A stretch of DNA of 64,000 nt, taken from NCBI GenBank assembly GCA_000158155.1, contig DS999407.1, forward strand, positions 521,257 through 585,256, read 5' to 3'. The notes under the pieces are model-generated. The model saw only the letters and a program-made list of their open reading frames with translations, ran no database searches and was not told where the DNA came from. This stretch comes from a gamma proteobacterium NOR5-3 (GTDB lineage: Bacteria > Pseudomonadota > Gammaproteobacteria > Pseudomonadales > Halieaceae). Position numbers and translations under genes: made by a program. Of the stretch, positions 8,943 to 18,702 are shown in pieces (within the stretch, counting starts at the first letter, position 1; each line of letters opens with the position of its first letter).

Positions 8943-10005
8943 CTGAACCCAGGGGCAGGGAGCCCTGACCTTCATCAGTTTGCGCTGTTGGCCGGCCATC
9001 GCTGGGCATGGGCACGCCAAAATGCTGGTAAGCAAGGCGCGTCACCATGCGCCCTCGCGGGGTGCGGATCATGTAGCCCTGTTGAATCAAAAAAGGCTCG
9101 AGCACATCTTCGATAGTGCCCCGTTCCTCCGATAGCGCCGCGGCCAGACTGTCTACGCCCACGGGCCCGCCATCGAACTTTTCGATCATTGCCAGCAGCA
9201 GCCGCCGGTCCAAGTGATCAAAGCCCTTGGCATCAACGCTCAGCAGATCCAGCGCACGATCAGCGATATCGCGGTTTACCGTGCCGTCGCCTTTGACCTC
9301 GGCGTAGTCCCGCACCCGCCGCAGCAGGCGGTTAGCAATGCGGGGCGTGCCCCGGGCACGACGCGCAATCTCCCTCGCACCGGCCTCATCCATGGGTATG
9401 CCCAGAATTCGTGCTGATCGCGCAACGATCACTGCCAGGTCATCCACGGCATAGAATTCCAGTCTTTGCACGATGCCGAAGCGGTCCCGAAGCGGTGAGG
9501 TGAGTAGCCCCGCCCTTGTGGTAGCGCCCACCAGCGTGAAGGGGGGTAGGTCGAGTTTGATCGAACGCGCCGCAGGACCCTCGCCGATCATGATATCCAG
9601 CTGGTAGTCCTCCATGGCCGGATACAGAATCTCTTCGACAAAAGGACTCAGACGATGAATTTCGTCAATGAAGAGCACGTCGCCCGGCTCAAGATTCGTC
9701 ATGAGCGCCGCAATATCGCCGGCCTTCTCCAGCACCGGACCCGAGGTGGTCTTCAAAGATACGCCCATCTCATTGGCAATAATGCTCGCCAGCGTTGTCT
9801 TGCCAAGCCCCGGGGGACCAAATATCAGCGTGTGGTCCAGCGGTTCTTCGCGACCCTTGGCCGCAGCCAGGAAAATCTCCATCTGCTCCCGCGCGACGGG
9901 CTGGCCAATGTACTCTGCCAGGCTTTTGGGTCGCACAGCGCGGTCCAGAGCATCCTCATTCGCCGTTGTGGGAGCAGGAGCAATCAGGCGATCAGTTTCA
10001 ATCAT
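8935..10005 (-). CDS. ruvB: Holliday junction branch-migration helicase RuvB
   Basis: RuvB is the AAA+ motor that drives branch migration with RuvA. The 356-residue protein has Walker [10 protein letters not shown] (about residue 65), Walker [10 protein letters not shown], sensor 1 G-A-T-T-R-A-G, and the C-terminal winged helix ([16 protein letters not shown]). It lies 41 nt after ruvA in a ruvC-ruvA-ruvB operon preceded by a LexA-like site. Confidence 0.98.
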   Translation of the reverse strand: MIETDRLIAPAPTTANEDALDRAVRPKSLAEYIGQPVAREQMEIFLAAAKGREEPLDHTLIFGPPGLGKTTLASIIANEMGVSLKTTSGPVLEKAGDIAALMTNLEPGDVLFIDEIHRLSPFVEEILYPAMEDYQLDIMIGEGPAARSIKLDLPPFTLVGATTRAGLLTSPLRDRFGIVQRLEFYAVDDLAVIVARSARILGIPMDEAGAREIARRARGTPRIANRLLRRVRDYAEVKGDGTVNRDIADRALDLLSVDAKGFDHLDRRLLLAMIEKFDGGPVGVDSLAAALSEERGTIEDVLEPFLIQQGYMIRTPRGRMVTRLAYQHFGVPMPSDGRPTAQTDEGQGSLPLGSDE

Positions 10006-10046
10006 GCGTGTATCGTCACTCTGTTAGCTGCACTCATATCAGCATC

Positions 10047-10658
10047 CTAACTACTTCGAACCGTAGAGCGCAGCGCCAGACGGATCAGCTCTTCGCTGTC
10101 AGTGATGTCATCGTTATCTACGCGGGCCACCAGTCGCGCAGCTTCCGCGGGCTTGTAGCCCAGAGACACCAGCGCTTCTTCGGCGTCACTGAGCTTATCT
10201 GAGGCAGGTATGGGCCGTGCCATGCCGCCACCGGTATCGGTAATTTTATCCAGCCAACCCGATAGACGATCCCGCATTTCGATGAGCAGGCGCTCGGCGG
10301 TTTTTTTACCGACCCCGGGCAGCGCAACCAGAGCCGTCAGATCGTCAGCCTGCACCGCGCGGGCAAAGCTGTCACTGTCCATGCCCGAGAGAATGGTCAG
10401 CGCCAGTTTGGGGCCGACGCCACTGACCTTGATCAGATGCCGAAACAACTCCCGATCGCGCTCACTCACAAATCCATACAGGGTCTGCGCATCCTCACGA
10501 ACAGCGTGATGCGTTAACAGCGTCACGGCATCGCCCAAAGCAGGGAGCTGAAAGAGCGTGGTCATGGGCACCTGAATCTCGTAGCCCACACCGGCCACGT
10601 CCACCAATATCTCCGGTGGATGTTTGTGCAGCAATGTTCCTGAAATTCGACCGATCAC
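10047..10658 (-). CDS. ruvA: Holliday junction DNA-binding protein RuvA
   Basis: RuvA is the tetrameric Holliday-junction binder that recruits RuvB. The 203-residue protein has an N-terminal OB fold starting MIGRISGTLL, two helix-hairpin-helix motifs (VSGVGPKLA and LPGVGKKTA), and a C-terminal RuvB-binding three-helix domain (about 155-203: DAEEALVSLGYKPAEAARL). It lies 17 nt downstream of ruvC. Confidence 0.98.
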   Translation of the reverse strand: MIGRISGTLLHKHPPEILVDVAGVGYEIQVPMTTLFQLPALGDAVTLLTHHAVREDAQTLYGFVSERDRELFRHLIKVSGVGPKLALTILSGMDSDSFARAVQADDLTALVALPGVGKKTAERLLIEMRDRLSGWLDKITDTGGGMARPIPASDKLSDAEEALVSLGYKPAEAARLVARVDNDDITDSEELIRLALRSTVRSS

Positions 10659-10675
10659 CTTTTCATCCTCACTGA

Positions 10676-11194
10676 TTAGCGCATACGACCACGACGGATG
10701 GCCGTGGCGCCCACCACTCGAACCAAACCGTCACGGGTATGGGCATGACAAAGCGCCGCCGCGAGGGCATCTGCGGCATCTTCCTGCGGCTGTCCGGGAA
10801 GATTCAGCAACGCTTTCACCATGTGCTGAACCTGGGCTTTATCGGCAGCGCCCGTGCCTACCACCGACTGCTTGATCTGCCGGGCGGAATACTCAGCGAC
10901 TTCCATGCCCCGGATCACACAAGGCACAATCGCAGCGCCCCGGGCCTGGCCAAGCTTTAATGCGGCATCAGCGCTCTTGGCCAAAAACACCTGCTCTACA
11001 GACAGCTCCGTGGGCCCATGCAACTCCACCAACTCGGCCACGCTCTCGGCGATGATGCGCAGGCGCTCGGGCAAAGCACCCTTGGGCAAACGAATGACAC
11101 CGCTGGTGATATAGCTGTTTTTGCCATTGAGTGTGCTGATAATACCGAAGCCGGTCTTTTGCGAGCCGGGATCAATACCCAGAATGATTGCCAT
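10676..11194 (-). CDS. ruvC: Holliday junction resolvase RuvC
   Basis: RuvC cuts Holliday junctions symmetrically. The 172-residue protein carries the four acidic catalytic residues at the expected places: Asp8 (GIDPGS), Glu67 (LSVEQVF), and Asp139 with Asp142 (QEDAADAL). It heads the ruvCAB operon. A LexA-like box lies 41-56 nt upstream of its start, so DNA damage control probably begins here. Confidence 0.98.
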   Translation of the reverse strand: MAIILGIDPGSQKTGFGIISTLNGKNSYITSGVIRLPKGALPERLRIIAESVAELVELHGPTELSVEQVFLAKSADAALKLGQARGAAIVPCVIRGMEVAEYSARQIKQSVVGTGAADKAQVQHMVKALLNLPGQPQEDAADALAAALCHAHTRDGLVRVVGATAIRRGRMR

Positions 11195-11234
11195 GCGCTG
11201 CGTCCTCGCGGTCGCTATGCGGAAACCTCATAAT

Positions 11235-11250
11235 ATGTATAAACATACAG
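11235..11250 (-). promoter_or_regulatory. LexA-like SOS box upstream of ruvC
   Basis: The minus strand reads CTGTATGTTTATACAT, which matches the gammaproteobacterial LexA consensus CTGT-N8-ACAG at 7 of 8 fixed positions, with an alternating AT-rich centre. It lies in the 71-bp yebC-ruvC gap, just upstream of ruvC. SOS control of ruv genes is well established in enterics; binding at this site is inferred. Confidence 0.7.
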
Positions 11251-11265
11251 TGTTTCCAGCAAAGA

Positions 11266-12012
11266 TCAGGACATTGCGTCGAGGACCTCATCGGGGATGT
11301 CGACATTGGAATACACGTTTTGCACGTCATCAAGCTCTTCAAGCGCGTCAATCAGTCCCATGACCGTCTCTGCACCACTGGCATCGACAGGGACGGTGGT
11401 CGAGGCGACCATGGTGACTTCACCGTCGGCAGGCTCCAGTCCCGCCTCTTCCATGGCAGCTTTGACGCCGGAAAAATCTTCCCAGGCGGTGGTCACTTCG
11501 ATGGAGCCATCATCCGCGGTCTCAATGTCCTCGGCGCCGGCCTCCAGAGCCGCCTCCATAACCTGCTCTTCATCAGCGCCCGGCGCAAAGCTGATCTGCC
11601 CCTTGCGCTCAAACAGGTAGGCCACCGATCCATCCGTGCCTAAATTGCCCCCACGCTTGCTAAAGGCGTGACGCACCTCAGCCACGGTGCGATTGCGGTT
11701 ATCGGTCATCACTTCCACCAGCACCGCCACACCACCCGGGGCATAGCCCTCATAGGTCAGCTCTTCGACATCATCCGCTTCGTTATTGCCCGCGCCCCGG
11801 GCAATGGCCCGGTCGATGGTATCGCGCGTCATATTGGAGCCCAGTGCCTTGTCCACGGCAGCGCGCAGGCGGGGATTATCTTCAGGCAGAGGGCCGCCTT
11901 GTTTTGCCGCGACGACCAACTCGCGAATCAGTTTGGTAAACATCTTGCCGCGCTTGGCATCCTGAGCGGCCTTACGGTGCTTGATGTTGGCCCATTTACT
12001 ATGCCCGGCCAT
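11266..12012 (-). CDS. yebC: YebC/PmpR-family protein
   Basis: YebC-family proteins are three-domain proteins described both as DNA-binding regulators (PmpR) and, in recent work on the family, as factors that help ribosomes at polyproline stretches. The 248-residue protein has the diagnostic N-terminus [14 protein letters not shown] and the D-N-x-N-R-T segment (MTDNRNRT). An AAGGAG ribosome site precedes ATG 12012. It lies between aspS and ruvC as in many gammaproteobacteria. Confidence 0.96.
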   Translation of the reverse strand: MAGHSKWANIKHRKAAQDAKRGKMFTKLIRELVVAAKQGGPLPEDNPRLRAAVDKALGSNMTRDTIDRAIARGAGNNEADDVEELTYEGYAPGGVAVLVEVMTDNRNRTVAEVRHAFSKRGGNLGTDGSVAYLFERKGQISFAPGADEEQVMEAALEAGAEDIETADDGSIEVTTAWEDFSGVKAAMEEAGLEPADGEVTMVASTTVPVDASGAETVMGLIDALEELDDVQNVYSNVDIPDEVLDAMS

Positions 12013-12098
12013 CAGCGATTCTCCTTTATGCTTCCTTCACTGCGCAAAACTTGCCATCGATGGGGAAGACGCTGCACAGATACCGAGCCTCTTATGAC

Positions 12099-13880
12099 TC
12101 AGCTATCGCTTTCTTTTTTCTCTGGCTCCCGCAAACGTATGTGCAGGTCACGCAACTGCGCGGCACCCACGGTGCCCGGCGCTTCGGTCATCACACAGGC
12201 GGCGGTTTGCGTCTTGGGAAAGGCAATCACATCGCGAATAGACGCAGAACCGGTCATGAGCATCACAATACGATCAAGACCAAAGGCCAGGCCTCCGTGA
12301 GGTGGCGCGCCATACTTGAGCGCATCGAGCAAGAAACCAAATTTCTCCCGCGCTTCTTCCCGGTCGATCCCCAGAATATCGAACACAGCTTCCTGGGTTT
12401 CAAGATTGTGGATACGAACACTGCCGCCACCGAGTTCCGTGCCATTCAAAACCATGTCGTAGGCACGCGACAGGGCTTCACCGGGATGCTGGCTGAGGGT
12501 AGACAGATCGCAGGCAGGCGCGGTGAAGGGATGGTGCAGCGGCGTCCAGCCCCCGTTGCCATCGTCTTCGAACATGGGGAAGTCCACCACCCAAAGGGGC
12601 GCCCAGCCCTCGCTCACCAGTCCCTGATCGGCACCGACTTTTATGCGCAGAGCACCCAGCGCCTCGTTGACGATACTCGCACGATCAGCGCCAAAGAAAA
12701 TAATGTCGCCATCGGCGGCCTCCAGGCGAGACATCATCTGGGCTACGACGTCGTCGGGCATGAATTTAAGAATCGGTGACTGCAGGCCTTCCACACCTGC
12801 GGCCAGATCATTGACCTTGATCCAGGCCAGCCCCCGCGCGCCATAGTTACCTACGTAGCGGGTGTAATCATCGATTTCTTTGCGCGAAATCGATGCACCG
12901 CCGGGCACTCGAAGCGCTGCCACGCGGCCCAGAGGATCATCTGCCGGGCCCCGGAACACCTTAAAGTCCACCTGCTGCATCAAGTCATCCACAGACACCA
13001 GTTCCAGCGGAATCCGCAGGTCTGGTTTGTCCGAACCGAAGCGCTCCATGGCTTCAGCCCAGGTCATATGCGGAAAACTTGGCAGCTCCACATCAAGCAC
13101 TGACTGGAACAACCCCCGCACCATGCGCTCGGTGATCTCCATGATCGCAGCCTCGTCCAAAAAGGACGTCTCGATATCAATCTGCGTGAATTCGGGCTGA
13201 CGGTCCGCGCGCAGATCCTCGTCGCGGAAACATTTGGCGATCTGGTAGTAGCGATCAAAGCCAGACACCATTAACAGCTGCTTGAACAACTGGGGCGACT
13301 GCGGCAGCGCAAAAAACTGCCCCGGGTGGGTCCTGCTGGGCACCAGATAGTCCCGGGCCCCCTCGGGCGTAGCGCGGGTCAGGATAGGCGTTTCGATATC
13401 CAGAAAGCCTTCTTCATGAAGAAAGCGGCGCACCGCATCGGTCACCCGGGAGCGCAGACGTAATCGCTGCTGCATCTCGGGACGACGCAGATCCATGTAG
13501 CGGTAGCGCAGACGAACTTCTTCCCCCACAGAAGTGTGCTCGTCAAGCTGAAAAGGCGGCGTGGCGGCGGTGTTGAGCACCTCGATTTCCTTGCCCAGCA
13601 CCTCGATCTCACCGGTGTCCATGCTCGGGTTCACGGTGGCGTCGCTGCGTGCCCGCACACGGCCGGTCACTTTGAGTACGTACTCGCTGCGCACGCGGTC
13701 GGCGGTGGCAAAGTGCTCCTCGGTATCAGGATCAAAGACCACCTGAACGATACCCTCGCGATCACGCAGATCCAGGAAAATCACACCACCGTGGTCCCGG
13801 CGGCGGTCCACCCAGCCACAGAGTGTAACGGTCTCGTCGATATCGGCGCTTCTGAGAAGGCCGCAGTTATGACTGCGCAT
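12099..13880 (-). CDS. aspS: Aspartyl-tRNA synthetase
   Basis: This class II synthetase charges tRNA-Asp. The 593-residue protein is the bacterial-type enzyme: an N-terminal anticodon-binding OB fold ([20 protein letters not shown]), class II motif 2 ([16 protein letters not shown]), a GAD insertion domain, and motif 3 near the C-terminus (GLDRIVMLM). It ends with a charged tail. It is 35 nt downstream of fmdB and precedes yebC. Confidence 0.98.
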   Translation of the reverse strand: MRSHNCGLLRSADIDETVTLCGWVDRRRDHGGVIFLDLRDREGIVQVVFDPDTEEHFATADRVRSEYVLKVTGRVRARSDATVNPSMDTGEIEVLGKEIEVLNTAATPPFQLDEHTSVGEEVRLRYRYMDLRRPEMQQRLRLRSRVTDAVRRFLHEEGFLDIETPILTRATPEGARDYLVPSRTHPGQFFALPQSPQLFKQLLMVSGFDRYYQIAKCFRDEDLRADRQPEFTQIDIETSFLDEAAIMEITERMVRGLFQSVLDVELPSFPHMTWAEAMERFGSDKPDLRIPLELVSVDDLMQQVDFKVFRGPADDPLGRVAALRVPGGASISRKEIDDYTRYVGNYGARGLAWIKVNDLAAGVEGLQSPILKFMPDDVVAQMMSRLEAADGDIIFFGADRASIVNEALGALRIKVGADQGLVSEGWAPLWVVDFPMFEDDGNGGWTPLHHPFTAPACDLSTLSQHPGEALSRAYDMVLNGTELGGGSVRIHNLETQEAVFDILGIDREEAREKFGFLLDALKYGAPPHGGLAFGLDRIVMLMTGSASIRDVIAFPKTQTAACVMTEAPGTVGAAQLRDLHIRLREPEKKESDS

Positions 13881-13915
13881 GGTGGTTCCTATATGAGGGT
13901 TGATGCTGCCAATAA

Positions 13916-14227
13916 TCAGGCGGCGGAGCTGCCGCTGCTATCAGGCTTGGGGGTTTTGGTGGCAGAGCTGTCTTTTTTGTCACCGCTTTTATCGCCAGAG
14001 GGCTTGTCCGGTGAGTTATCCCCGGCCAGGTTCTTTTTGTTACCGCTCTTTTTGAAATCCGTCTCGTACCAACCGCTACCGGCAAGCCGAAAAGCGGCTG
14101 CAGAGACTTTTTTTCTCAGTGTAGGCTCGCCACAAGCCGGACAGTCCGTCAGCGGTGGATCGCTGATCTTTCGAAGGGCTTCGTGAAGCTCCCCGCATTC
14201 AGTGCACTGATATTCATAAATAGGCAT
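13916..14227 (-). CDS. FmdB-family zinc-ribbon protein
   Basis: This 103-residue protein has a zinc ribbon with Cys8, Cys11, Cys29 and Cys32 (MPIYEYQC..C and DCPACG) followed by a low-complexity Lys/Ser/Asp/Pro-rich tail. Its function is unknown; the family is often encoded directly before aspS, as here. I use ATG 14227 (MPIYEYQ), which has an AGGA ribosome site about 10 nt upstream, rather than the longer frame from 14248. Confidence 0.88.
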   Translation of the reverse strand: MPIYEYQCTECGELHEALRKISDPPLTDCPACGEPTLRKKVSAAAFRLAGSGWYETDFKKSGNKKNLAGDNSPDKPSGDKSGDKKDSSATKTPKPDSSGSSAA

Positions 14228-14462
14228 AGTAGTAAATCCTGCCAACACAAGGGCGCTGTCGCCTCTGTCCGGGGCCGTCTTAAGGCACTTGCGCTAACGC
14301 AGAGAGCCATTTGTAAAAGCGGCGCGGATTCTACCTCAGCTCGCGAAGCGAACCAATGGGAGAACGTCTACCCTCGCTGACCGGGTGACGCCAATAAAGA
14401 CAAGGTGAAAGACAAGCCCGCCCGGCGCCCAGGACGCCGAACGGTCTCAGATTACAAAGAGC

Positions 14463-14481
14463 GGCGCCTCTTAAAGACGCC
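14463..14481 (-). terminator. Possible terminator hairpin after the HU-like gene
   Basis: Fifteen nucleotides beyond the HU-like stop, the minus strand forms a 6-bp stem GGCGTC/GGCGCC (one G-T pair) around a 7-nt loop TTTAAGA. The following bases (GCGCTCTTTGTAAT) contain only a weak U tract, so termination may be partial. Confidence 0.35.
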
Positions 14482-14495
14482 GGCCCCATCCTTAA

Positions 14496-14915
14496 TCAGG
14501 ACTGGGCAAACTCTTTCATCTTCTTCAGCGGACGAACCTTCACAGCTACGCTGGCTGGCTTCGCCTTGAACATAGTCTCTTCACCCGTGAAAGGGTTAAT
14601 GCCCTTGCGCGCCTTGACCGCAGGCTTTTTCACTGTGGTGATTTTCATCAGACCTGGCAGCGTGAATTCACCAACCGCACGCTTCTTGACGCTGCGCTCG
14701 ATGAGTGTCTCAAGCTCAGCCATTACGTCACCGACCTGCTTCTTGGACAGACCTGTGCTCTCAGCAATGCTGGCCAGGACCTGAGTCTTGGTCATCTTTT
14801 CTTTGAGTGCGGGGGCTGGCTTTTTAACGGGAGCTGCGGCTTTTTTAGCAGGTGCCTTTTTGGCTACTGCTTTTTTCTTTGCCGGAGCTTTCTTAGCTGC
14901 TTTACGTGTCGCCAT
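14496..14915 (-). CDS. HU-family DNA-binding protein with histone H1-like tail
   Basis: This 139-residue protein joins a basic N-terminal tail (residues 1 to about 38, made of Lys, Ala and Pro in repeated P-A-K-K / A-K-K-A units) to a complete HU/IHF fold. The fold begins around MTKTQVLASIAEST and contains the DNA-arm segment G-I-N-P-F-T-G-E-E, close to the N-P-x-T-G hallmark of HU. The combination suggests a nucleoid protein whose tail adds nonspecific DNA binding. The ribosome site AAGGAAGG precedes ATG 14915. It is transcribed alone, with gaps of about 270 and 446 bp on either side. Confidence 0.88.
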   Translation of the reverse strand: MATRKAAKKAPAKKKAVAKKAPAKKAAAPVKKPAPALKEKMTKTQVLASIAESTGLSKKQVGDVMAELETLIERSVKKRAVGEFTLPGLMKITTVKKPAVKARKGINPFTGEETMFKAKPASVAVKVRPLKKMKEFAQS

Positions 14916-15361
14916 GTGTATGAACCTTCCTTACGGGATAACCGTTTTACGTTTCACAACACGACGCGTTTTCTACCGGGGTCCAGAAGCCGTGAAGTGG
15001 ACCGACAACCAAACTGCGATTGCTGATGCACCCCGCGACAGGAGCTTTGCCAGAAAAAACGTCGCGTTTCTCCATTTAATGACCTAGGCATACAAGCCTT
15101 GATTTTCCCTACCACAGAATCTTGTGGACAAGCCAAAATACTGCATACGTAGCGTCGATCACGACTCAGTGCCATGTATAAATGACTCGACACTACAATA
15201 CAAGCGTTTATCGCAAGCTATCGTAAAAAAACCCTATATTTTTAGGTATTCCTGCAAAACGCCGCTCCAAATTAGCAACAGGGCCACTGGATTCGTATCT
15301 GTACCGCCGACCCATTGCGACTTACACTTCCCCCCTATCAAAGGTACAAGGAAAAACCCCC
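14916..15361. other. Gene-free stretch between the divergent HU-like and proS genes
   Basis: This 446-bp divergent gap must hold the promoters of both genes. Visible elements are the HU ribosome site (about 14922-14932), an AT-rich patch at about 15220-15255 with an A run and TATATTTTTAGG, and the proS ribosome site (CAAGGAAAA). No convincing open frame or RNA gene is seen. Confidence 0.5.
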
Positions 15362-17077
15362 ATGCGCAGTAGCGAGTTTCTTATCACTACGCACAAAGAA
15401 ACCCCGGCAGACGCAGAGATCGTCAGTCACCGGCTGATGCTCCGCGCCGGGCTGATCCGAAAGCTGTCCTCGGGCCTGTATACCTGGATGCCCATGGGAC
15501 TCAAAGTGCTGCGCAAAGTTGAGCGGGTGGTGCGCGAGGAAATGGATGCGGCGGGTGCTCTGGAGATGGCCATGCCCATGGTGCAACCCGCGGAGCTTTG
15601 GCAGGAATCGGGCCGCTGGGAGCAATATGGCCCGGAACTGCTGCGCATACAGGACCGGCACAACCGTGATTTCTGTCTTGGACCGACGCATGAAGAAGTG
15701 ATTACCGACATCGTGCGCAACGAAATCAGCAGCTACAAGCAACTGCCGCTCAATCTCTATCAGATCCAGAACAAGGTCCGGGACGAAATACGTCCACGTT
15801 TTGGCATCATGCGGGCGCGGGAGTTTCTCATGAAAGACGCCTACTCCTTCCACAGTGACCAGGCCTCCCTGGAAGAGACCTATCAGGTGATGCATGGCGC
15901 CTACAGCAGGGTATTTGAACGTCTCGGGCTGGATTTTCGCCCCGTCATGGCCGATAGCGGCAGCATAGGCGGGAACACCTCCCATGAATTCCATGTGCTG
16001 GCAGACTCCGGAGAAGATGCCATCGCTTTTAGTGACAGCAGCGACTACGCCGCCAACATCGAGCGGGCAGAGACGCTCGATGAGAGCGCTAAGCGTCCGG
16101 ACGCGGCCATGGCCCTGAGCAAAATCGCAACGCCCGGGGTAAAGACTATTGCGGAGCTCTGCGCGTCTGTGGACGTCAGCGCAGACCGCACGGCAAAAAC
16201 GCTGCTCGTGGAAGCCGCGGAAGGCGGACTGGTAGCGCTGGTGCTGCGTGGCGACCACGAACTCAACACGATCAAAGCAGAAAAGCATCCGTTGGTGGCA
16301 TCACCGCTGCGTATGGCCACGGAAGAAGAGGCTGTGGCGGCCTGCGGAGCAGGCTTTGGCTCCATCGGCCCTGTGGGGCTGTCCATAACGATCATCGCGG
16401 ACTATGCGGCCGCTGCCTGCGCTGACTTCTACTGCGGCGCCAACAGCCCTGAGGAGCACTATGAGGGTGCGAATTGGGACCGCGATATCAGCAACTACCA
16501 GCGCGCCGATCTTCGCAGCGTGGTGTCCGGAGACCCAAGCCCTGACGGTCAAGGCTCCCTACAGATACGCCGGGGTATCGAGGTAGGCCACATTTTCCAG
16601 CTCGGCACCAAGTACAGCGAGGCTATGAATGCCAGGGTACTGGACGAGAATGGTCGCAACGTGACCATCAGCATGGGCTGCTATGGCATCGGCGTCAGCC
16701 GCATCGTTGCTGCTGCCATCGAGCAAAATCACGATGATCGCGGGATCATCTGGCCAAATGCCATGACGCCCTTCCAGCTGGCCATCGTGCCTTTGAATAT
16801 GCACAAGTCCACGGCCGTCGCCGAGGCCGCCGAGGCTTTGCATGCACAGTGCCTGGAAGAGGGTATCGACGTGCTCATGGATGATCGCAATGAGCGACCG
16901 GGCGTAAAATTCGCGGACATGGAACTGCTGGGCATACCCCATCGCATCGTGATCGGCGATCGATCTCTGGCCGAAGGCGAGCTCGAGTATCAAGGTCGTA
17001 GGGATAGCGAGGCACAGCGAGTGCCGGTGGCGCAGGCCATGAAGTTTCTCACCGACCAGCTAGAGCACGGGGCCTGA
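15362..17077 (+). CDS. proS: Prolyl-tRNA synthetase (bacterial type with editing domain)
   Basis: This class II synthetase charges tRNA-Pro. The 571-residue protein has motif 1 near [17 protein letters not shown], motif 2 ([21 protein letters not shown]), an inserted YbaK-like editing domain (about residues 225-390) that removes mischarged alanine, motif 3 ([14 protein letters not shown]), and the C-terminal anticodon-binding domain. Length and domain order match the E. coli-type enzyme. Long antisense frames across it are shadows. Confidence 0.98.
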   Translation: MRSSEFLITTHKETPADAEIVSHRLMLRAGLIRKLSSGLYTWMPMGLKVLRKVERVVREEMDAAGALEMAMPMVQPAELWQESGRWEQYGPELLRIQDRHNRDFCLGPTHEEVITDIVRNEISSYKQLPLNLYQIQNKVRDEIRPRFGIMRAREFLMKDAYSFHSDQASLEETYQVMHGAYSRVFERLGLDFRPVMADSGSIGGNTSHEFHVLADSGEDAIAFSDSSDYAANIERAETLDESAKRPDAAMALSKIATPGVKTIAELCASVDVSADRTAKTLLVEAAEGGLVALVLRGDHELNTIKAEKHPLVASPLRMATEEEAVAACGAGFGSIGPVGLSITIIADYAAAACADFYCGANSPEEHYEGANWDRDISNYQRADLRSVVSGDPSPDGQGSLQIRRGIEVGHIFQLGTKYSEAMNARVLDENGRNVTISMGCYGIGVSRIVAAAIEQNHDDRGIIWPNAMTPFQLAIVPLNMHKSTAVAEAAEALHAQCLEEGIDVLMDDRNERPGVKFADMELLGIPHRIVIGDRSLAEGELEYQGRRDSEAQRVPVAQAMKFLTDQLEHGA

Positions 17078-17114
17078 GATCTCGCCTCTGCCGGCAAAAC
17101 AAGCGCTCGCTATC

Positions 17115-17687
17115 GTGCTGCTTCTGGCAGCAGGGAATCTCCCCGCCCAGAGTCCTGACCCCATGGAGAGCCGGGAGCGCGAAGCGCTGCGGCAGTTTCT
17201 GGAGTTAAACATCGCAGCCAGCGAAAGCTTTGATGATCGCTTTGATGCGGAGGTCTGGCTGGTCGATATGAGCGCCAGGCTGTCTCGTTTTTTGCCTGAA
17301 ACCGACACGCGGCTTACCTTACTGCGACAGATTCATGCCGCGGCGACCCGCAGTGGACTCTCTCCACAGCTGGTGCTGGCGGTGATCGAGGTAGAAAGTC
17401 ACTTTGACCGCTTTGCCGTGTCTCGGGTAGGCGCCCAGGGCCTCATGCAGGTAATGCCGTTTTGGAAGGACGAAATTGGTCGCCCGGATGACAACCTTAC
17501 TGACAACCTCACCAACCTCGATTACGGCTGCCGTATTCTGCAGTTTTACCTCCAACGGGAGGACGGCGTTCTGCCTCGTGCCCTGGCTGCCTACAACGGC
17601 AGTAGCGGCAAACGGGTGTACAGCGACAAAGTAAAGCGAGCCTGGCAAGCGCACTGGCGTACCGAAAGTCTGGACTGGCGCGACTAA
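17115..17687 (+). CDS. Exported lytic transglycosylase (SLT domain)
   Basis: This protein contains a Slt70/EmtA-type lytic transglycosylase domain that cleaves peptidoglycan glycan strands. Visible motifs are the catalytic glutamate in I-E-V-E-S-H-F (Glu94), the G-L-M-Q-V-M-P motif, and A-L-A-A-Y-N-G-S. The N-terminus is hydrophobic and ends in a possible signal-peptidase site (LPAQS). The start is uncertain: GTG 17115 gives a short leader, while the frame remains open upstream to 17064 (partly inside the end of proS), where a longer, more typical leader (PAKQALAIVLLLAAG) could begin at a non-ATG codon. It probably shares the proS transcript. Confidence 0.85.
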   Translation: MLLLAAGNLPAQSPDPMESREREALRQFLELNIAASESFDDRFDAEVWLVDMSARLSRFLPETDTRLTLLRQIHAAATRSGLSPQLVLAVIEVESHFDRFAVSRVGAQGLMQVMPFWKDEIGRPDDNLTDNLTNLDYGCRILQFYLQREDGVLPRALAAYNGSSGKRVYSDKVKRAWQAHWRTESLDWRD

Positions 17688-17761
17688 CGGTTTGACATGG
17701 CCGTGTACCCACAACACACTCTGCGTCATCTTAAAAATTACGCTGTAGCGGCCCGTCTGGC

Positions 17762-18607
17762 ATGAGCACACTGACAGTACTGAGTGAGTGGAATCGCGAT
17801 CTCGCCCGAGCCGTCGGCGCATTGGGTCGAGATGAGTTTTTCCCCGCACTGATCGCCGCCGTACGCGCGCGAGTGCCTATCGCCTACCCCCAGGTCTGGC
17901 TGTATCACAGAGACCTTCCGCCCAGCGTTCTCTATCACGACATTCCTCCGGCAGCGATTGCCTCGCAGATCGATGCCTATCTCGAGGGTCCCTACCGCGA
18001 AGACCCGTTTTTTCAGGCCTCTATTGACCGTCCCAAAAACCGCATCTATCTCCTGTCACGCCTTACCGCGGGGCGCCTGGAGTCGTCCAGCTACTACAAC
18101 AATTACTACGGCGACACAGGCACCGTCGACGAAGCCATATTCCTGTCCCAGCTTCAGGGCGGCAGCGTAATCAACCTGTCCATGATGCGCCTGCCGGAGC
18201 AGGGCGCCTTCAGCGAAGATGAGTTTCAACTTCTTTATTCGCTGGCTGAACCGATTTCCGAACTCATGCGCATTCACAGCGAATTTGACGCCTTTGCCGT
18301 GGAAAACCTCATCCAGCCCGGCATCGACCATCAGATTGATTTGGCTTTTCGCACTTTTGGCACCTCGCTACTCTCGCCGCGGGAAAAAGGCGTGCTTGAG
18401 CTCATGCTTCGAGGTTACGGCACAGACACCACCGCAGACCGTCTGTCCATTGCCAGAGAGACCGTTCGCCGCCATCGCAAGAGCATTTATCGCAAGCTGG
18501 ACGTCAACTCCCAGACGGATCTGTTCTCACTGTTTCTAAACACCATGTCCTGCCTGGGAGAGGCCGCGGGCGACGATCCACTGAAGATCTACATGGGCCC
18601 CGCCTGA
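17762..18607 (+). CDS. LuxR-family transcriptional regulator
   Basis: This 281-residue protein has a C-terminal LuxR/FixJ helix-turn-helix (about residues 203-265: LSPREKGVLELMLRGYGTDTTADRL, then TVRRHRKSIYRKL). The roughly 200-residue N-terminal sensory region, with an F-F-Q-A segment and several conserved tyrosines, I cannot assign to a named ligand domain. It is divergent from nothing and lies 95 nt upstream of a glutamine-synthetase-like gene on the same strand, so it may control that gene. Autoinducer binding is possible but not shown. Confidence 0.85.
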   Translation: MSTLTVLSEWNRDLARAVGALGRDEFFPALIAAVRARVPIAYPQVWLYHRDLPPSVLYHDIPPAAIASQIDAYLEGPYREDPFFQASIDRPKNRIYLLSRLTAGRLESSSYYNNYYGDTGTVDEAIFLSQLQGGSVINLSMMRLPEQGAFSEDEFQLLYSLAEPISELMRIHSEFDAFAVENLIQPGIDHQIDLAFRTFGTSLLSPREKGVLELMLRGYGTDTTADRLSIARETVRRHRKSIYRKLDVNSQTDLFSLFLNTMSCLGEAAGDDPLKIYMGPA

Positions 18608-18702
18608 CCAGAGCCCGTGCTGACCAAAGCGGGGCATTGCCTGCTGCGCCAGAGATAGCAATAGTGCGCTCTGGGGACTTTTAACACGGGAAAGTTTGTC
18701 TT

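Noticed and set aside
15338..16288. 316-residue frame antisense to proS
   Set aside because: It lies wholly opposite a well-supported gene and has a His/Gln-rich antisense composition with no family features.
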